Assembly: GCF_004803895.1 (NCBI RefSeq)
Contig: NZ_CP021978.1
Span: forward strand, 6,324,001-6,388,000
Reading direction: 5' to 3'
DNA: 64,000 nt
Source: Streptomyces hawaiiensis
GTDB lineage: Bacteria; Actinomycetota; Actinomycetes; Streptomycetales; Streptomycetaceae
A program made the position numbers and the translations under genes. How positions within the stretch are numbered: the stretch's first letter is position 1; the number at the start of each line of letters is the position of its first letter. Shown here piece after piece: positions 19,188-26,857 of the stretch. Under the pieces are notes generated by a model. It was given only the letters and a program-made list of their open reading frames with translations, did not search any database and was not told the DNA's origin.

Positions 19188-19207
19188 CCCCCCACCCCCC
19201 CCCACCC
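19188..19207 (+). repeat. Cytosine tract just upstream of the GH12 ribosome-binding region
   Basis: Six C, A, nine C, A and three C fill the gap between the GH95 stop and the GH12 leader. Homopolymers of nine are prone to slippage during replication and to sequencing error. It is outside both reading frames, so length change would alter spacing only. Confidence 0.7.
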
Positions 19208-19221
19208 ATGGAAGGGACACC

Positions 19222-19935
19222 ATGGCATCACGCACGCTGAGCAGGGTCACCAAGGCCCTGCTGGCTCCCGCCCTGGCACTCGGCGCCACCATCGGCCTCG
19301 CCTCCGCCCCCGCCTCCGCCGCCGTCTGGAACTCGTGCGACCAGTGGGGCAACACCAGCCTCAACGGCTACACGCTCTACAACAACATCTGGGGCGGCGG
19401 CGCCGGCAGCCAGTGCATCTGGGCCAACTCCGGCACCAACTGGGGCGCCTGGGCCGACCACCCCAACACCGGCGGGATCAAGTCCTACCCCAACTCCAAG
19501 AAGGTGATCAACAAGTCGATCACCTCCCTGTCCTCGCTGACCAGCAACTACAACGTCAGCGTCCCGTCGTCCGGCGCGTACAACACGTCGTACGACATCT
19601 GGGACACCGACTACGACTACGAGATCATGCTCTGGGTCAACTACAACGGCGCCGTCGGCCCCATCGGCACCTCTCAGGGGTCCGTCACCCTCGGCGGTCA
19701 CACCTGGAACGTGTACAAGGGCAGCAACGGCAGCAACGAGGTCTTCTCGTTCCTGCGGACGTCCGACTCCAGCTCCGGCAGCGTCAACATGCTGCCGATC
19801 CTGAAGTGGATCAAGGACACCAAGAAGTGGATGGGCAACGAGACGATCGGTGACGTGCAGTTCGGCTACGAGATCACCTCGTCGTCCGGCGGGCTGAACT
19901 TCACCACCAACAACCTGACGGTCAGCAGCAGCTGA
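19222..19935 (+). CDS. Secreted GH12 endoglucanase/xyloglucanase
   Basis: 237 aa. A Sec signal peptide (cleaved after ASA, near residue 33) leads a single GH12 jelly-roll domain. The nucleophile is Glu134 in YEIMLWVN and the acid/base is Glu217 in FGYEITSS. Two Cys (39 and 65) probably form the usual disulfide. There is no linker or CBM2, so it is a catalytic domain only. GH12 enzymes hydrolyse beta-1,4-glucan and many prefer xyloglucan, which fits the neighbours. The start ATG 19222 has GAAGGG 6 bases upstream. It lies 36 bp after GH95 and is probably the last gene of the transporter/GH operon; the next gene converges. Confidence 0.92.
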   Translation: MASRTLSRVTKALLAPALALGATIGLASAPASAAVWNSCDQWGNTSLNGYTLYNNIWGGGAGSQCIWANSGTNWGAWADHPNTGGIKSYPNSKKVINKSITSLSSLTSNYNVSVPSSGAYNTSYDIWDTDYDYEIMLWVNYNGAVGPIGTSQGSVTLGGHTWNVYKGSNGSNEVFSFLRTSDSSSGSVNMLPILKWIKDTKKWMGNETIGDVQFGYEITSSSGGLNFTTNNLTVSSS

Positions 19936-19966
19936 TCCGTCGCGGTGGCCGGGGCCGGCCGTGCCG

Positions 19967-21154
19967 TCAGGCGCGGTCGACCTCGGCCCGCAGCACGTTG
20001 TACTCGGCGAAGGCCGACTCGACCCGGTCGCGCGTCAGGCCGTAGCGGGACAGGTCGTAGGTGTGCTTGCGGGCGCCCTTGGGGCGGGCGACGGCCGCGG
20101 GGAGCCGGGCCGCGTCGGCCCCGGTCCACGGGGCGCCGACAGCGGCGTAGAGCTTCGGGGCGCCGGTCGTGGGATCCGAGCCCAGCCAGGAGTACGGGGC
20201 GTCCACCAGCTGCTGCGCGGGGATGGCGGCCCGGGCGGCGAGACCGCGCGTCATGGCCCTGCTCAGCAGGCCCAGCCAGGTGGCGCCGATGCCGGTCAGG
20301 TCGACGGGGCGGGTGCTGACGGCCATGCCGTGCTCGATCAGGGAGCAGAAGGACGCCACGACGGTCACCGGGTCGCGGTGGCACCACACGATCGTCGCGT
20401 CGGGGAAGACCGTCAGCAGCGCGTCCAGGTTCTCCAGGTGCATGGGGGACTTCAGCATCCAGCGCCGCCGCGGACGGCCGTACTGGAGCACCTGGTAGAC
20501 CTGCTTGAGGTACCGGTAGTCGGCGGTGAAGTCGCGCTCGCAGTGCCAGGCCAGGTACTCGGGGATCCGGGCCTGGGAGAACGGCATCAGGGCGTGCGGC
20601 AGGGCGAAGGTGCACTCCTCGGGGCCCTCGGCGGCCATCGCGTGGATGTCACGGAAGCGCGGCGCGAACAGGTCCGTGCCCTGCACCATCCGGCGCCCGG
20701 CCGTGACCGCCTTCCGTCGCTGCCGGGGCGGCAATTCCAGATCGGGCGTGAGCAGTTCCCACAGCGAAGGACATCGGTGTTCGTCCGAGATCGACAGCAC
20801 CGAGTGCGTGACCGTGGTCGCGGTGCGCGGCAGCCCCACCACGAACACCGGCTTCTCGATCGGCTCCCGCTCGATCTGCGGATGCTCGGCGATCAGCCGC
20901 CGCACCCGCGCCCGGTTGGCGAGCTGGCGCCGGACGTGCCCCTGGGCGGCCTGCCAGCCGACCGGGGTGAGGTGCTCGGCCTTCGCCCACCAGCCCAGCA
21001 GGGCCCGGAAGTCGTCGACGAACTCCCGGTCTCCCGGCGCCTCCCCGGCCTCCACCACGATGCGGTCGAAGATCCGTCCGGGGTCCCTGCGGGAGCCGAA
21101 GGCGGGCCGCAGTGCCAGGTTGGCGAGGGTGAGGGCGATCGGAGACGAGGACAC
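19967..21154 (-). CDS. PAPS-dependent sulfotransferase family protein
   Basis: 395 aa. The 5'-phosphosulfate-binding loop VGLPRTATT lies at residues 106-114. The 3'-phosphate-binding region follows an Arg/Asp step (VWCHRDPVTVVASF) near residue 260. This matches the bacterial Sulfotransfer_3 type that transfers sulfate from PAPS to a carbohydrate, lipid or small molecule. Acceptor unknown. GTG start; no signal peptide or TM. It is inserted between GH12 and GH31 but has its own leader region, and nothing links it functionally to xyloglucan. It may be a passenger. Confidence 0.82.
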   Translation of the reverse strand: MSSSPIALTLANLALRPAFGSRRDPGRIFDRIVVEAGEAPGDREFVDDFRALLGWWAKAEHLTPVGWQAAQGHVRRQLANRARVRRLIAEHPQIEREPIEKPVFVVGLPRTATTVTHSVLSISDEHRCPSLWELLTPDLELPPRQRRKAVTAGRRMVQGTDLFAPRFRDIHAMAAEGPEECTFALPHALMPFSQARIPEYLAWHCERDFTADYRYLKQVYQVLQYGRPRRRWMLKSPMHLENLDALLTVFPDATIVWCHRDPVTVVASFCSLIEHGMAVSTRPVDLTGIGATWLGLLSRAMTRGLAARAAIPAQQLVDAPYSWLGSDPTTGAPKLYAAVGAPWTGADAARLPAAVARPKGARKHTYDLSRYGLTRDRVESAFAEYNVLRAEVDRA

Positions 21155-21213
21155 GCGGGAAACCTACCCTCTTGAACTTGCCTTGAGTGGACCGAAGTTG
21201 GACGGGCAGGCGA

Positions 21214-21256
21214 AAGGGGATGGCCGGAAGACCTCCATCGGTCCGGCCACCCCCTT
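21214..21256 (-). terminator. Terminator of the lacI-GH31 unit
   Basis: AAGGGGATGGCCGGA (21214-21228) pairs with TCCGGCCACCCCCTT (21242-21256) with one bulge, immediately 3' of the GH31 stop at 21265. It also lies within the 110-bp leader of the sulfotransferase gene, which starts at 21154 on the same strand. Confidence 0.7.
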
Positions 21257-21264
21257 CGACGCGG

Positions 21265-23307
21265 CTACTCCGCTACAGGCAGCCGCGCCCCGTCCCGCAG
21301 GAAGAGCGGGATGCGGTCCAGCGGGGCGTCGACCGTCACGGCCCGGCCGCCCTCGTACGTCTCACCCGTCCAGGCGTCCGTCCAGGACGCCCCCGCCGGC
21401 AGGTACGCCGTGCGGGCGGTGGCGCCGGCCGTCAGCACCGGGGCGACCAGCAGGTCAGGGCCGAACAGGTAGGAGTCGTCGACCGACCAGGTCGCCTGGT
21501 CGTCCGGGAACTCCAGGAACAGCGGCCGCATCACCGGCAGGCCCTCCTCGTGGGCCGCCCGCATGACGTCCAGCACATACGGCTTCAGCCGCTCGCGCAG
21601 CCGCAGGTACCGCTCCAGGATCGTCCCGGCCTCCTCGCCGTACGACCACACCTCGTTCGGGCCGCCGGTCATCTCCGGGCCCAGCGGCATGCCCGGGTCG
21701 CGGAAGCCGTGCAGCCGCATCAGCGGGGACAGCGCGCCGAACTGGAACCAGCGGACCATCACCTCCCGGTAGGCCGGGTCGTCCGGGTCGCCGCCGTGGA
21801 AGCCGCCGATATCGGTGTTCCACCACGGGATGCCCGACAGGGCCGTGTTCAGGCCGGCCGCGATCTGGCGGCGCAGGGTCGGGAAGTCCGTGCCGATGTC
21901 ACCCGACCACAGGGCGGCGCCGTAGCGCTGACTGCCCGCCCACGCCGAGCGGTTGAGGGTGACGATCTCCTCCTCGCCGGTGGCCGCAAGGCCCTCGTAG
22001 AACGTGCGGGCGTTCTCCGCGGGGTAGGAGTTGCCGACCTCCAGGCCCGGGCCCGCCCAGTAGCGCAGGTTCTCCTGGAAGCCCGGCTTCAGCTCCGGCT
22101 CGCAGGCGTCCAGCCAGAACGCCGTGATGCCGTACGGGTCGAGGTAGTTCTCCTTCACCTTCGACCACACGAACTCCCGGGCCTCCGGGTTGGTGGCGTC
22201 GTAGAAGGCCACCTGGACCGTGGAGGCGACCTCCTTGTCGGGCCAGTCGGCGTGCGCCATCGGGCCGTACTGGGTGCCGATGAACCAGCCGCGCTGTTCC
22301 AGGACCGGGTGGTTCTCGCTCAGCGGCGACACCGACGGCCAGACGCTGACCACCAGCTTGATGCCGAGCTCCTCCAGCTCGCGCACCATCGCCGCCGGGT
22401 CCGGCCACTCCTTCGGGTCGAACTTCCAGTCGCCGAGGTGCGTCCAGTGGAAGAAGTCGCAGACGATCGCCGAGATGGGCAGCCCGCGCCGCTTGTATTC
22501 CCGGGCCACCGCCATGAGTTCGTCCTGGGTGCGGTAGCGCAGCTTGCACTGCCAGAAGCCCGCCGCCCACTGAGGCAGCATCGGCGTCCGGCCGGTGACC
22601 GCGCTGTAGCGGCGCTGGGCGGCGGCCGGTTCGCCCGCCGTGATCCAGTAGTCGATCTGCCGCGCCGAGTCGGCGACCCACCGGGTGCCGTTGTGTGCCA
22701 GCTCCACGCGGCCGATCGCCGGGTTGTTCCACAGCAGGGTGTAGCCGCGGCTGGAGGTCAGCACCGGGATGCCGACCTCGGCGTTGCGCTGGACCAGGTC
22801 CAGCACCAGGCCCTTCTGGTCCAGGCGCCCGTGCTGGTGCTGGCCGAGGCCGTACAGCTTCTCGTCGTCGTAGGCGGCGAAGCGCTGCTCCAGACGGTGG
22901 TGGCCGTTGCCGACGGCCGTGTAGAGGCGGGAGCCGGGCCACCAGAAGTGGGCGCGGTCCTCGGCGAGGATCTCGGCGGAGTCCTCCGTCCGCAGGAAGC
23001 GGATCAGGCCCTCGGCGCTCACCTCGACGGTGAGCGCGCCGACGGTCAGCAGTCCCTGGCCGTCCTCGATCTTCACCGTCGACGGCGTGGCGGGAGCCTC
23101 GTCGAGCAGCGCGCCCGGGAGTCCTTCGAGGACCGGACCGCCGAGCCGGGCACGCACCCGGACCGCGTCCGGACCCCACGGCTCGATCCGGACGGTCTCC
23201 TGACGGCCGCTCCACTCCAGCGCGCCGCCCCGCTCGCGGAACGTGCCGACGGTGGGGGAGGACTGCGCCAGGCTCACCTGGGGCTGGGTTTCGGCAGGCT
23301 GATTCAC
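21265..23307 (-). CDS. GH31 alpha-xylosidase (YicI-like)
   Basis: 680 aa. An N-terminal beta-sandwich precedes the catalytic barrel. The nucleophile is Asp400 in FWLDACEPE and the acid/base is Asp470 in LWSGDIGTDF. The C-terminal beta domains complete the usual GH31 length. The WLDACEPE form, rather than WxDMNE of alpha-glucosidases, is typical of YicI-type alpha-xylosidases. It would remove the non-reducing alpha-1,6-xylose from xyloglucan oligosaccharides. No signal peptide, so cytoplasmic. The GTG start has AGGAG 8 bases upstream. It lies 88 bp behind the LacI-type repressor gene on the same strand, so the two are probably co-transcribed and controlled by the operators at 24430 and 24517. 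Confidence 0.9.
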   Translation of the reverse strand: MNQPAETQPQVSLAQSSPTVGTFRERGGALEWSGRQETVRIEPWGPDAVRVRARLGGPVLEGLPGALLDEAPATPSTVKIEDGQGLLTVGALTVEVSAEGLIRFLRTEDSAEILAEDRAHFWWPGSRLYTAVGNGHHRLEQRFAAYDDEKLYGLGQHQHGRLDQKGLVLDLVQRNAEVGIPVLTSSRGYTLLWNNPAIGRVELAHNGTRWVADSARQIDYWITAGEPAAAQRRYSAVTGRTPMLPQWAAGFWQCKLRYRTQDELMAVAREYKRRGLPISAIVCDFFHWTHLGDWKFDPKEWPDPAAMVRELEELGIKLVVSVWPSVSPLSENHPVLEQRGWFIGTQYGPMAHADWPDKEVASTVQVAFYDATNPEAREFVWSKVKENYLDPYGITAFWLDACEPELKPGFQENLRYWAGPGLEVGNSYPAENARTFYEGLAATGEEEIVTLNRSAWAGSQRYGAALWSGDIGTDFPTLRRQIAAGLNTALSGIPWWNTDIGGFHGGDPDDPAYREVMVRWFQFGALSPLMRLHGFRDPGMPLGPEMTGGPNEVWSYGEEAGTILERYLRLRERLKPYVLDVMRAAHEEGLPVMRPLFLEFPDDQATWSVDDSYLFGPDLLVAPVLTAGATARTAYLPAGASWTDAWTGETYEGGRAVTVDAPLDRIPLFLRDGARLPVAE

Positions 23308-23395
23308 GTGGCGTGCTCCTGTGCTCCTGGAGGAGTGCAGACATGGGGGTGCCCTCAGAGGAGGGCGGTGTTCACGACGGGTGGGGACGAGGGGC

Positions 23396-24409
23396 CTACG
23401 ACCGGGTCGGCGCCGGCCCCGTGCTCCCCCGTGCCGTCAGCTCGGGCGCGATCAGCACGACCTCGTCGCTGCCCCGCCCCTCGAGCTTGGCGACCAGGTG
23501 GTCCACGGCGTGCCGGCCCATCTCCTGCGCGGGGATGGCGACCGACGTGAGCCGCACCGAGGCCTGCATCGCGACCTGGTCGGGGCAGATCGCGACCACC
23601 GACACGTCCTCCGGCACGGCCCGGCCCTGCTGCCGCAGCAGCGCGAGCAGCGGCTCCACCGCCGACTCGTTCTGCACGATGAGTCCCGAGGTGTCCGGGC
23701 GTTCGTCGAGGATCCGGGCGAGCGTCACCGCCATCGCGTCGTACCCTCCCTCGCACGGCCGGTGCAGCAGCCGCACCCCCAGCTCACGGGACCGGGACCG
23801 GAGTCCGTCCAGGGTGCGTTCGGCGAAGCCGGTGTGCCGCTCGTAGACGGCCGGGGCCTCCCCGATGACAGCGATGTCCTGGTGCCCCTGCTTGGCCAGG
23901 TGCTCCACGCACAGCGCACCTGTCGCCCGGAAGTCCAGATCGACGCAGGTCAGACCCGAGGTGTCGGCGGGCAGCCCGATCAGCACGGACGGCTGGTCCG
24001 TCGCGCGCAGCAACGGCAGCCGCTCGTCGTCGAGCTCGACGTCCATCAGGATCATCCCGTCGGCGAGCCCGCTGCCCGCCACGCGGCGCACCGCGTCGGG
24101 GCCCTCCTCGCCGGTGAGCAGCAGCACGTCGTACCCGTGGGCGCGGGCGGAGGTCGCCACGGCGATGGCGATCTCCATCATCACGGGCACGTACATGTCC
24201 GTGCGCAGCGGGACCATCAGCGCGATGATGTTCGACTTGCTGCTGGCCAGGGCACGGGCCCCGGCGTTCGGGTGGTACCCGAGCTCGCGGATGCTCCGCT
24301 CGACCCGCTGCCGGGTGTTCGCGGAGATGGACCGCTTGCCGCTGAGGACATAGCTCACCGTGCTCGCCGAGACTCCGGCGTGCTGGGCGACCTCGGCGAG
24401 GGTGACCAT
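23396..24409 (-). CDS. LacI-family repressor of the xyloglucan locus
   Basis: 337 aa. The N-terminal LacI helix-turn-helix is clear (TLAEVAQHAGVSASTVSYVL, residues 3-22), with the hinge helix NAGARALASSKSN at about 51-63. A periplasmic-binding-protein-like effector domain fills the rest. ATG 24409 is preceded by GGAG at the right spacing; the longer open frame upstream is spurious. Its own leader carries an imperfect copy (24430-24439 core) and a perfect copy (24517-24530) of the palindrome found in the GH3/transporter region. Autoregulation and control of the whole locus are therefore likely. The inducer is probably a xyloglucan oligosaccharide, by inference. Co-directional with GH31. Confidence 0.92.
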   Translation of the reverse strand: MVTLAEVAQHAGVSASTVSYVLSGKRSISANTRQRVERSIRELGYHPNAGARALASSKSNIIALMVPLRTDMYVPVMMEIAIAVATSARAHGYDVLLLTGEEGPDAVRRVAGSGLADGMILMDVELDDERLPLLRATDQPSVLIGLPADTSGLTCVDLDFRATGALCVEHLAKQGHQDIAVIGEAPAVYERHTGFAERTLDGLRSRSRELGVRLLHRPCEGGYDAMAVTLARILDERPDTSGLIVQNESAVEPLLALLRQQGRAVPEDVSVVAICPDQVAMQASVRLTSVAIPAQEMGRHAVDHLVAKLEGRGSDEVVLIAPELTARGSTGPAPTRS

Positions 24410-24425
24410 CCAGCTCTCCAAGCTC

Positions 24426-24444
24426 TTGTGAAGCGCTTCGACAA
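24426..24444. promoter_or_regulatory. LacI-family operator 3 (imperfect, in the repressor leader)
   Basis: The core GAAGCGCTTC is at 24430-24439 in the context TTGTGAAGCGCTTCGACAA. One arm lacks a base compared with the perfect copies. It lies between 17 and 35 bases upstream of the repressor start, where a bound repressor would block transcription. Confidence 0.75.
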
Positions 24445-24516
24445 TGCGCGTTGCTGATAACGGTGGGTGAGGGTGGTTCGACAGTAGCTCCAGCAGGAGT
24501 GGGTGTCCATAGGTTG

Positions 24517-24530
24517 TCGAAGCGCTTCGA
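24517..24530. promoter_or_regulatory. LacI-family operator 4
   Basis: A perfect TCGAAGCGCTTCGA, 87 bp from operator 3. It lies in the 349-bp region between the repressor (-) and the acyl-CoA dehydrogenase (+), nearer the repressor. Apart from this, operator 3 and the small palindrome at 24696, I see nothing in that region. Confidence 0.8.
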
Positions 24531-24695
24531 TACGGTTTTCCCGGAGCGCTCTCAGGGCAGGGAGTCGTCGCCGGGACGGCACCTCGATGCAACACCGTCG
24601 TCAGGCGCGCGACAAGTGCCGGGCGCGCTCCGCCCCCTTCGGCTGAACGGACGCGCGGGGACTGGTGGGAGCGTCCGGATTCGGGTACCAACGAT

Positions 24696-24708
24696 CCAGT
24701 AGCACTGG
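24696..24708. promoter_or_regulatory. Small palindrome before the acyl-CoA dehydrogenase
   Basis: CCAGT-AGC-ACTGG is a 13-bp palindrome about 50 bases upstream of the gene start, where a TetR-type fatty-acid regulator could bind. The regulator is not in the window, and the repeat is short enough to be chance. Confidence 0.3.
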
Positions 24709-24758
24709 TCAGTAACGAAACGGTCCTCAATCTTCCTAGTTGCGGCGAGGTGCCCCTC

Positions 24759-26699
24759 ATGTCCGCTTCCACTACCCCCTCTTCCCGTCCCGCCGTCACC
24801 GAGCGGGAGGCCCGTGAGGTGGCGGAGGCCGCCCGGGAACAGCACTGGCGCAAGCCCAGCTTCGCCAAGGAGCTGTTCCTCGGCCGCTTCCGGCTCGACC
24901 TCATCCACCCCCACCCCCTCCCGGACGACGAGGTCGCCCAGCGCGGCGAGGAGTTCCTCGCCAAGCTCCGCGACTTCGTCGAGACGAAGGTCGACGGGGC
25001 CCTCATCGAGCGCGAGGCCCGGATCCCCGACGAGGTGATCGACGGGCTGAAGGAGCTCGGCGCCTTCGGCATGAAGATCGACACCAAGTACGGCGGTCTC
25101 GGCCTCGGGCAGGTGTACTACAACAAGGCGCTCTCCCTGGCCGGCTCCGCCAGCCCCGCGATCGGCGTGCTGCTCTCCGCGCACCAGTCGATCGGCGTGC
25201 CCCAGCCCCTGAAGCTGTTCGGCACGCAGGAGCAGCGCGAGCGCTTCCTGCCGCGCTGCGCCCGCACGGACATCAGCGCCTTCCTGCTCACCGAGCCCGA
25301 CGTCGGCTCCGACCCGGCCCGCCTCGCCACCACGGCCGTACCCGACGGCGACGACTACGTCCTCGACGGCGTGAAGCTGTGGACGACCAACGGAGTCGTC
25401 GCCGACCTGCTGGTCGTCATGGCCCGGGTCCCGAAGAGCGAGGGCCACCGCGGCGGCATCACCGCTTTCGTCGTCGAGACGAACTCGCCGGGCGTCACCG
25501 TGGAGAACCGCAACGCCTTCATGGGACTGCGCGGCATCGAGAACGGCGTCACCCGCTTCCACCAGGTCCGCGTCCCCGCCGCCAACCGCGTCGGCGAGGA
25601 GGGCCAGGGCCTGAAGATCGCCCTGACCACCCTCAACACCGGGCGGCTGTCCCTGCCGGCCTCCTGCGTCGCGGCCGGCAAGTGGTGCCTGAAGATCGCC
25701 CGGGAGTGGTCGGCGGCCCGCGAGCAGTGGGGCAAGCCCGTCGCGCACCACGAGGCGGTCGGCTCCAAGATCTCCTTCATCGCGGCCACCACCTTCGCCC
25801 TGGAAGCCGTGACGGACCTGGCCTCGCAGATGGCCGACGAGGACCGCAACGACATCCGCATCGAAGGCGCCCTCGCCAAGCTGTACGCCTCCGAGATGGC
25901 CTGGACGATGGCCGACGAACTCGTCCAGATCCGCGGCGGCCGCGGCTTCGAGACGGCCGACTCCCTGAGGGCCCGCGGCGAGCGCGGCGTCCCCGCCGAG
26001 CAGCTCCTGCGCGACCTGCGCATCAACCGCATCTTCGAGGGCTCCACCGAGATCATGCACCTGCTCATCGCACGCGAGGCCGTCGACGCCCACCTCTCGG
26101 TCGCCGGCGACCTCATCGACCCCGACAAGTCCCTCGGCGACAAGGCGAAGGCGGGCGCGAACGCGGGCGTGTTCTACGCCAAGTGGCTGCCGAAACTGGT
26201 CGCCGGGCCCGGCCAGCTCCCGGCCTCCTACGGCGAGTTCAAACACGAGGTGGACCTCTCCGGGCACCTGCGCTACGTCGAGCGCACCGCCCGCAAGCTC
26301 GCCCGCTCCACCTTCTACGCCATGTCCCGCTGGCAGGGCCGCATGGAGTCCAAGCAGGGCTTCCTCGGCCGGATCGTCGACATCGGCGCCGAACTGTTCG
26401 CCATGAGCGCGTCCTGCGTCCGGGCCGAACTGCTACGCGGCCAGGGCGACCACGGCCGTGAGGCCTACCAGCTCGCCGACGTCTTCTGCCGCCAGGCCAG
26501 GATCCGGATCGAGGAGCTCTTCACCCGCCTGTGGACCAACACCGACGACCTCGACCGCAAGGTCGTCAAGGGCGTCCTGTCGGGCACGTACGAGTGGCTG
26601 GAGCAGGGCATCGTCGACCCGTCGGGCGAGGGCCCCTGGATCGCGGACGCGACACCGGGGCCGAGCCAGAAGGAGAACGTCCACCGGCCGATCCGCTGA
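24759..26699 (+). CDS. Acyl-CoA dehydrogenase family protein
   Basis: 646 aa, longer than the 380-aa core because of an N-terminal lead of about 60 residues and a C-terminal helical extension of about 200. The core shows ISAFLLTEPDVGSDPARLAT and VKLWTTNGVVADL (flavin/substrate side), the middle beta domain (GVTVENRNAFMGLRG) and the C-terminal helices (VQIRGGRGFETADSLRARGE, INRIFEGSTEIM). It transfers electrons from an acyl-CoA to ETF in fatty-acid or branched-acid oxidation. The size resembles very-long-chain/ACAD9-type enzymes; chain length is not readable. ATG 24759 is preferred to GTG 24750 because GAGG sits 8 bases upstream. A terminator follows. Confidence 0.9.
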   Translation: MSASTTPSSRPAVTEREAREVAEAAREQHWRKPSFAKELFLGRFRLDLIHPHPLPDDEVAQRGEEFLAKLRDFVETKVDGALIEREARIPDEVIDGLKELGAFGMKIDTKYGGLGLGQVYYNKALSLAGSASPAIGVLLSAHQSIGVPQPLKLFGTQEQRERFLPRCARTDISAFLLTEPDVGSDPARLATTAVPDGDDYVLDGVKLWTTNGVVADLLVVMARVPKSEGHRGGITAFVVETNSPGVTVENRNAFMGLRGIENGVTRFHQVRVPAANRVGEEGQGLKIALTTLNTGRLSLPASCVAAGKWCLKIAREWSAAREQWGKPVAHHEAVGSKISFIAATTFALEAVTDLASQMADEDRNDIRIEGALAKLYASEMAWTMADELVQIRGGRGFETADSLRARGERGVPAEQLLRDLRINRIFEGSTEIMHLLIAREAVDAHLSVAGDLIDPDKSLGDKAKAGANAGVFYAKWLPKLVAGPGQLPASYGEFKHEVDLSGHLRYVERTARKLARSTFYAMSRWQGRMESKQGFLGRIVDIGAELFAMSASCVRAELLRGQGDHGREAYQLADVFCRQARIRIEELFTRLWTNTDDLDRKVVKGVLSGTYEWLEQGIVDPSGEGPWIADATPGPSQKENVHRPIR

Positions 26700-26704
26700 C
26701 CGAG

Positions 26705-26748
26705 CTCATGGGGGGGGCGCGGCGTCGTGGAACCGCGCCCCCCATGAG
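26705..26748 (+). terminator. Terminator of the acyl-CoA dehydrogenase
   Basis: CTCATGGGGGGGGCGCGG (26705-26722) pairs with CCGCGCCCCCCATGAG (26733-26748), leaving two bulged G. The loop is 10 bases. It begins 5 bases after the stop codon. Confidence 0.8.
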
Positions 26749-26857
26749 GAGACGCGCCGTGATCTCGTGCGCGTGCGTGAGGCGATGGCCGGTAACACAC
26801 CCCCCGTGAGGGGGATGCGCTGTCCTCACACACCGCCCTTACGGCAACAATGGAGCA

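Noticed and set aside
19967..21154. Sulfotransferase as a step in xyloglucan use
   Set aside because: No operator of the LacI regulon precedes it, it has its own leader, and xyloglucan breakdown needs no sulfation.
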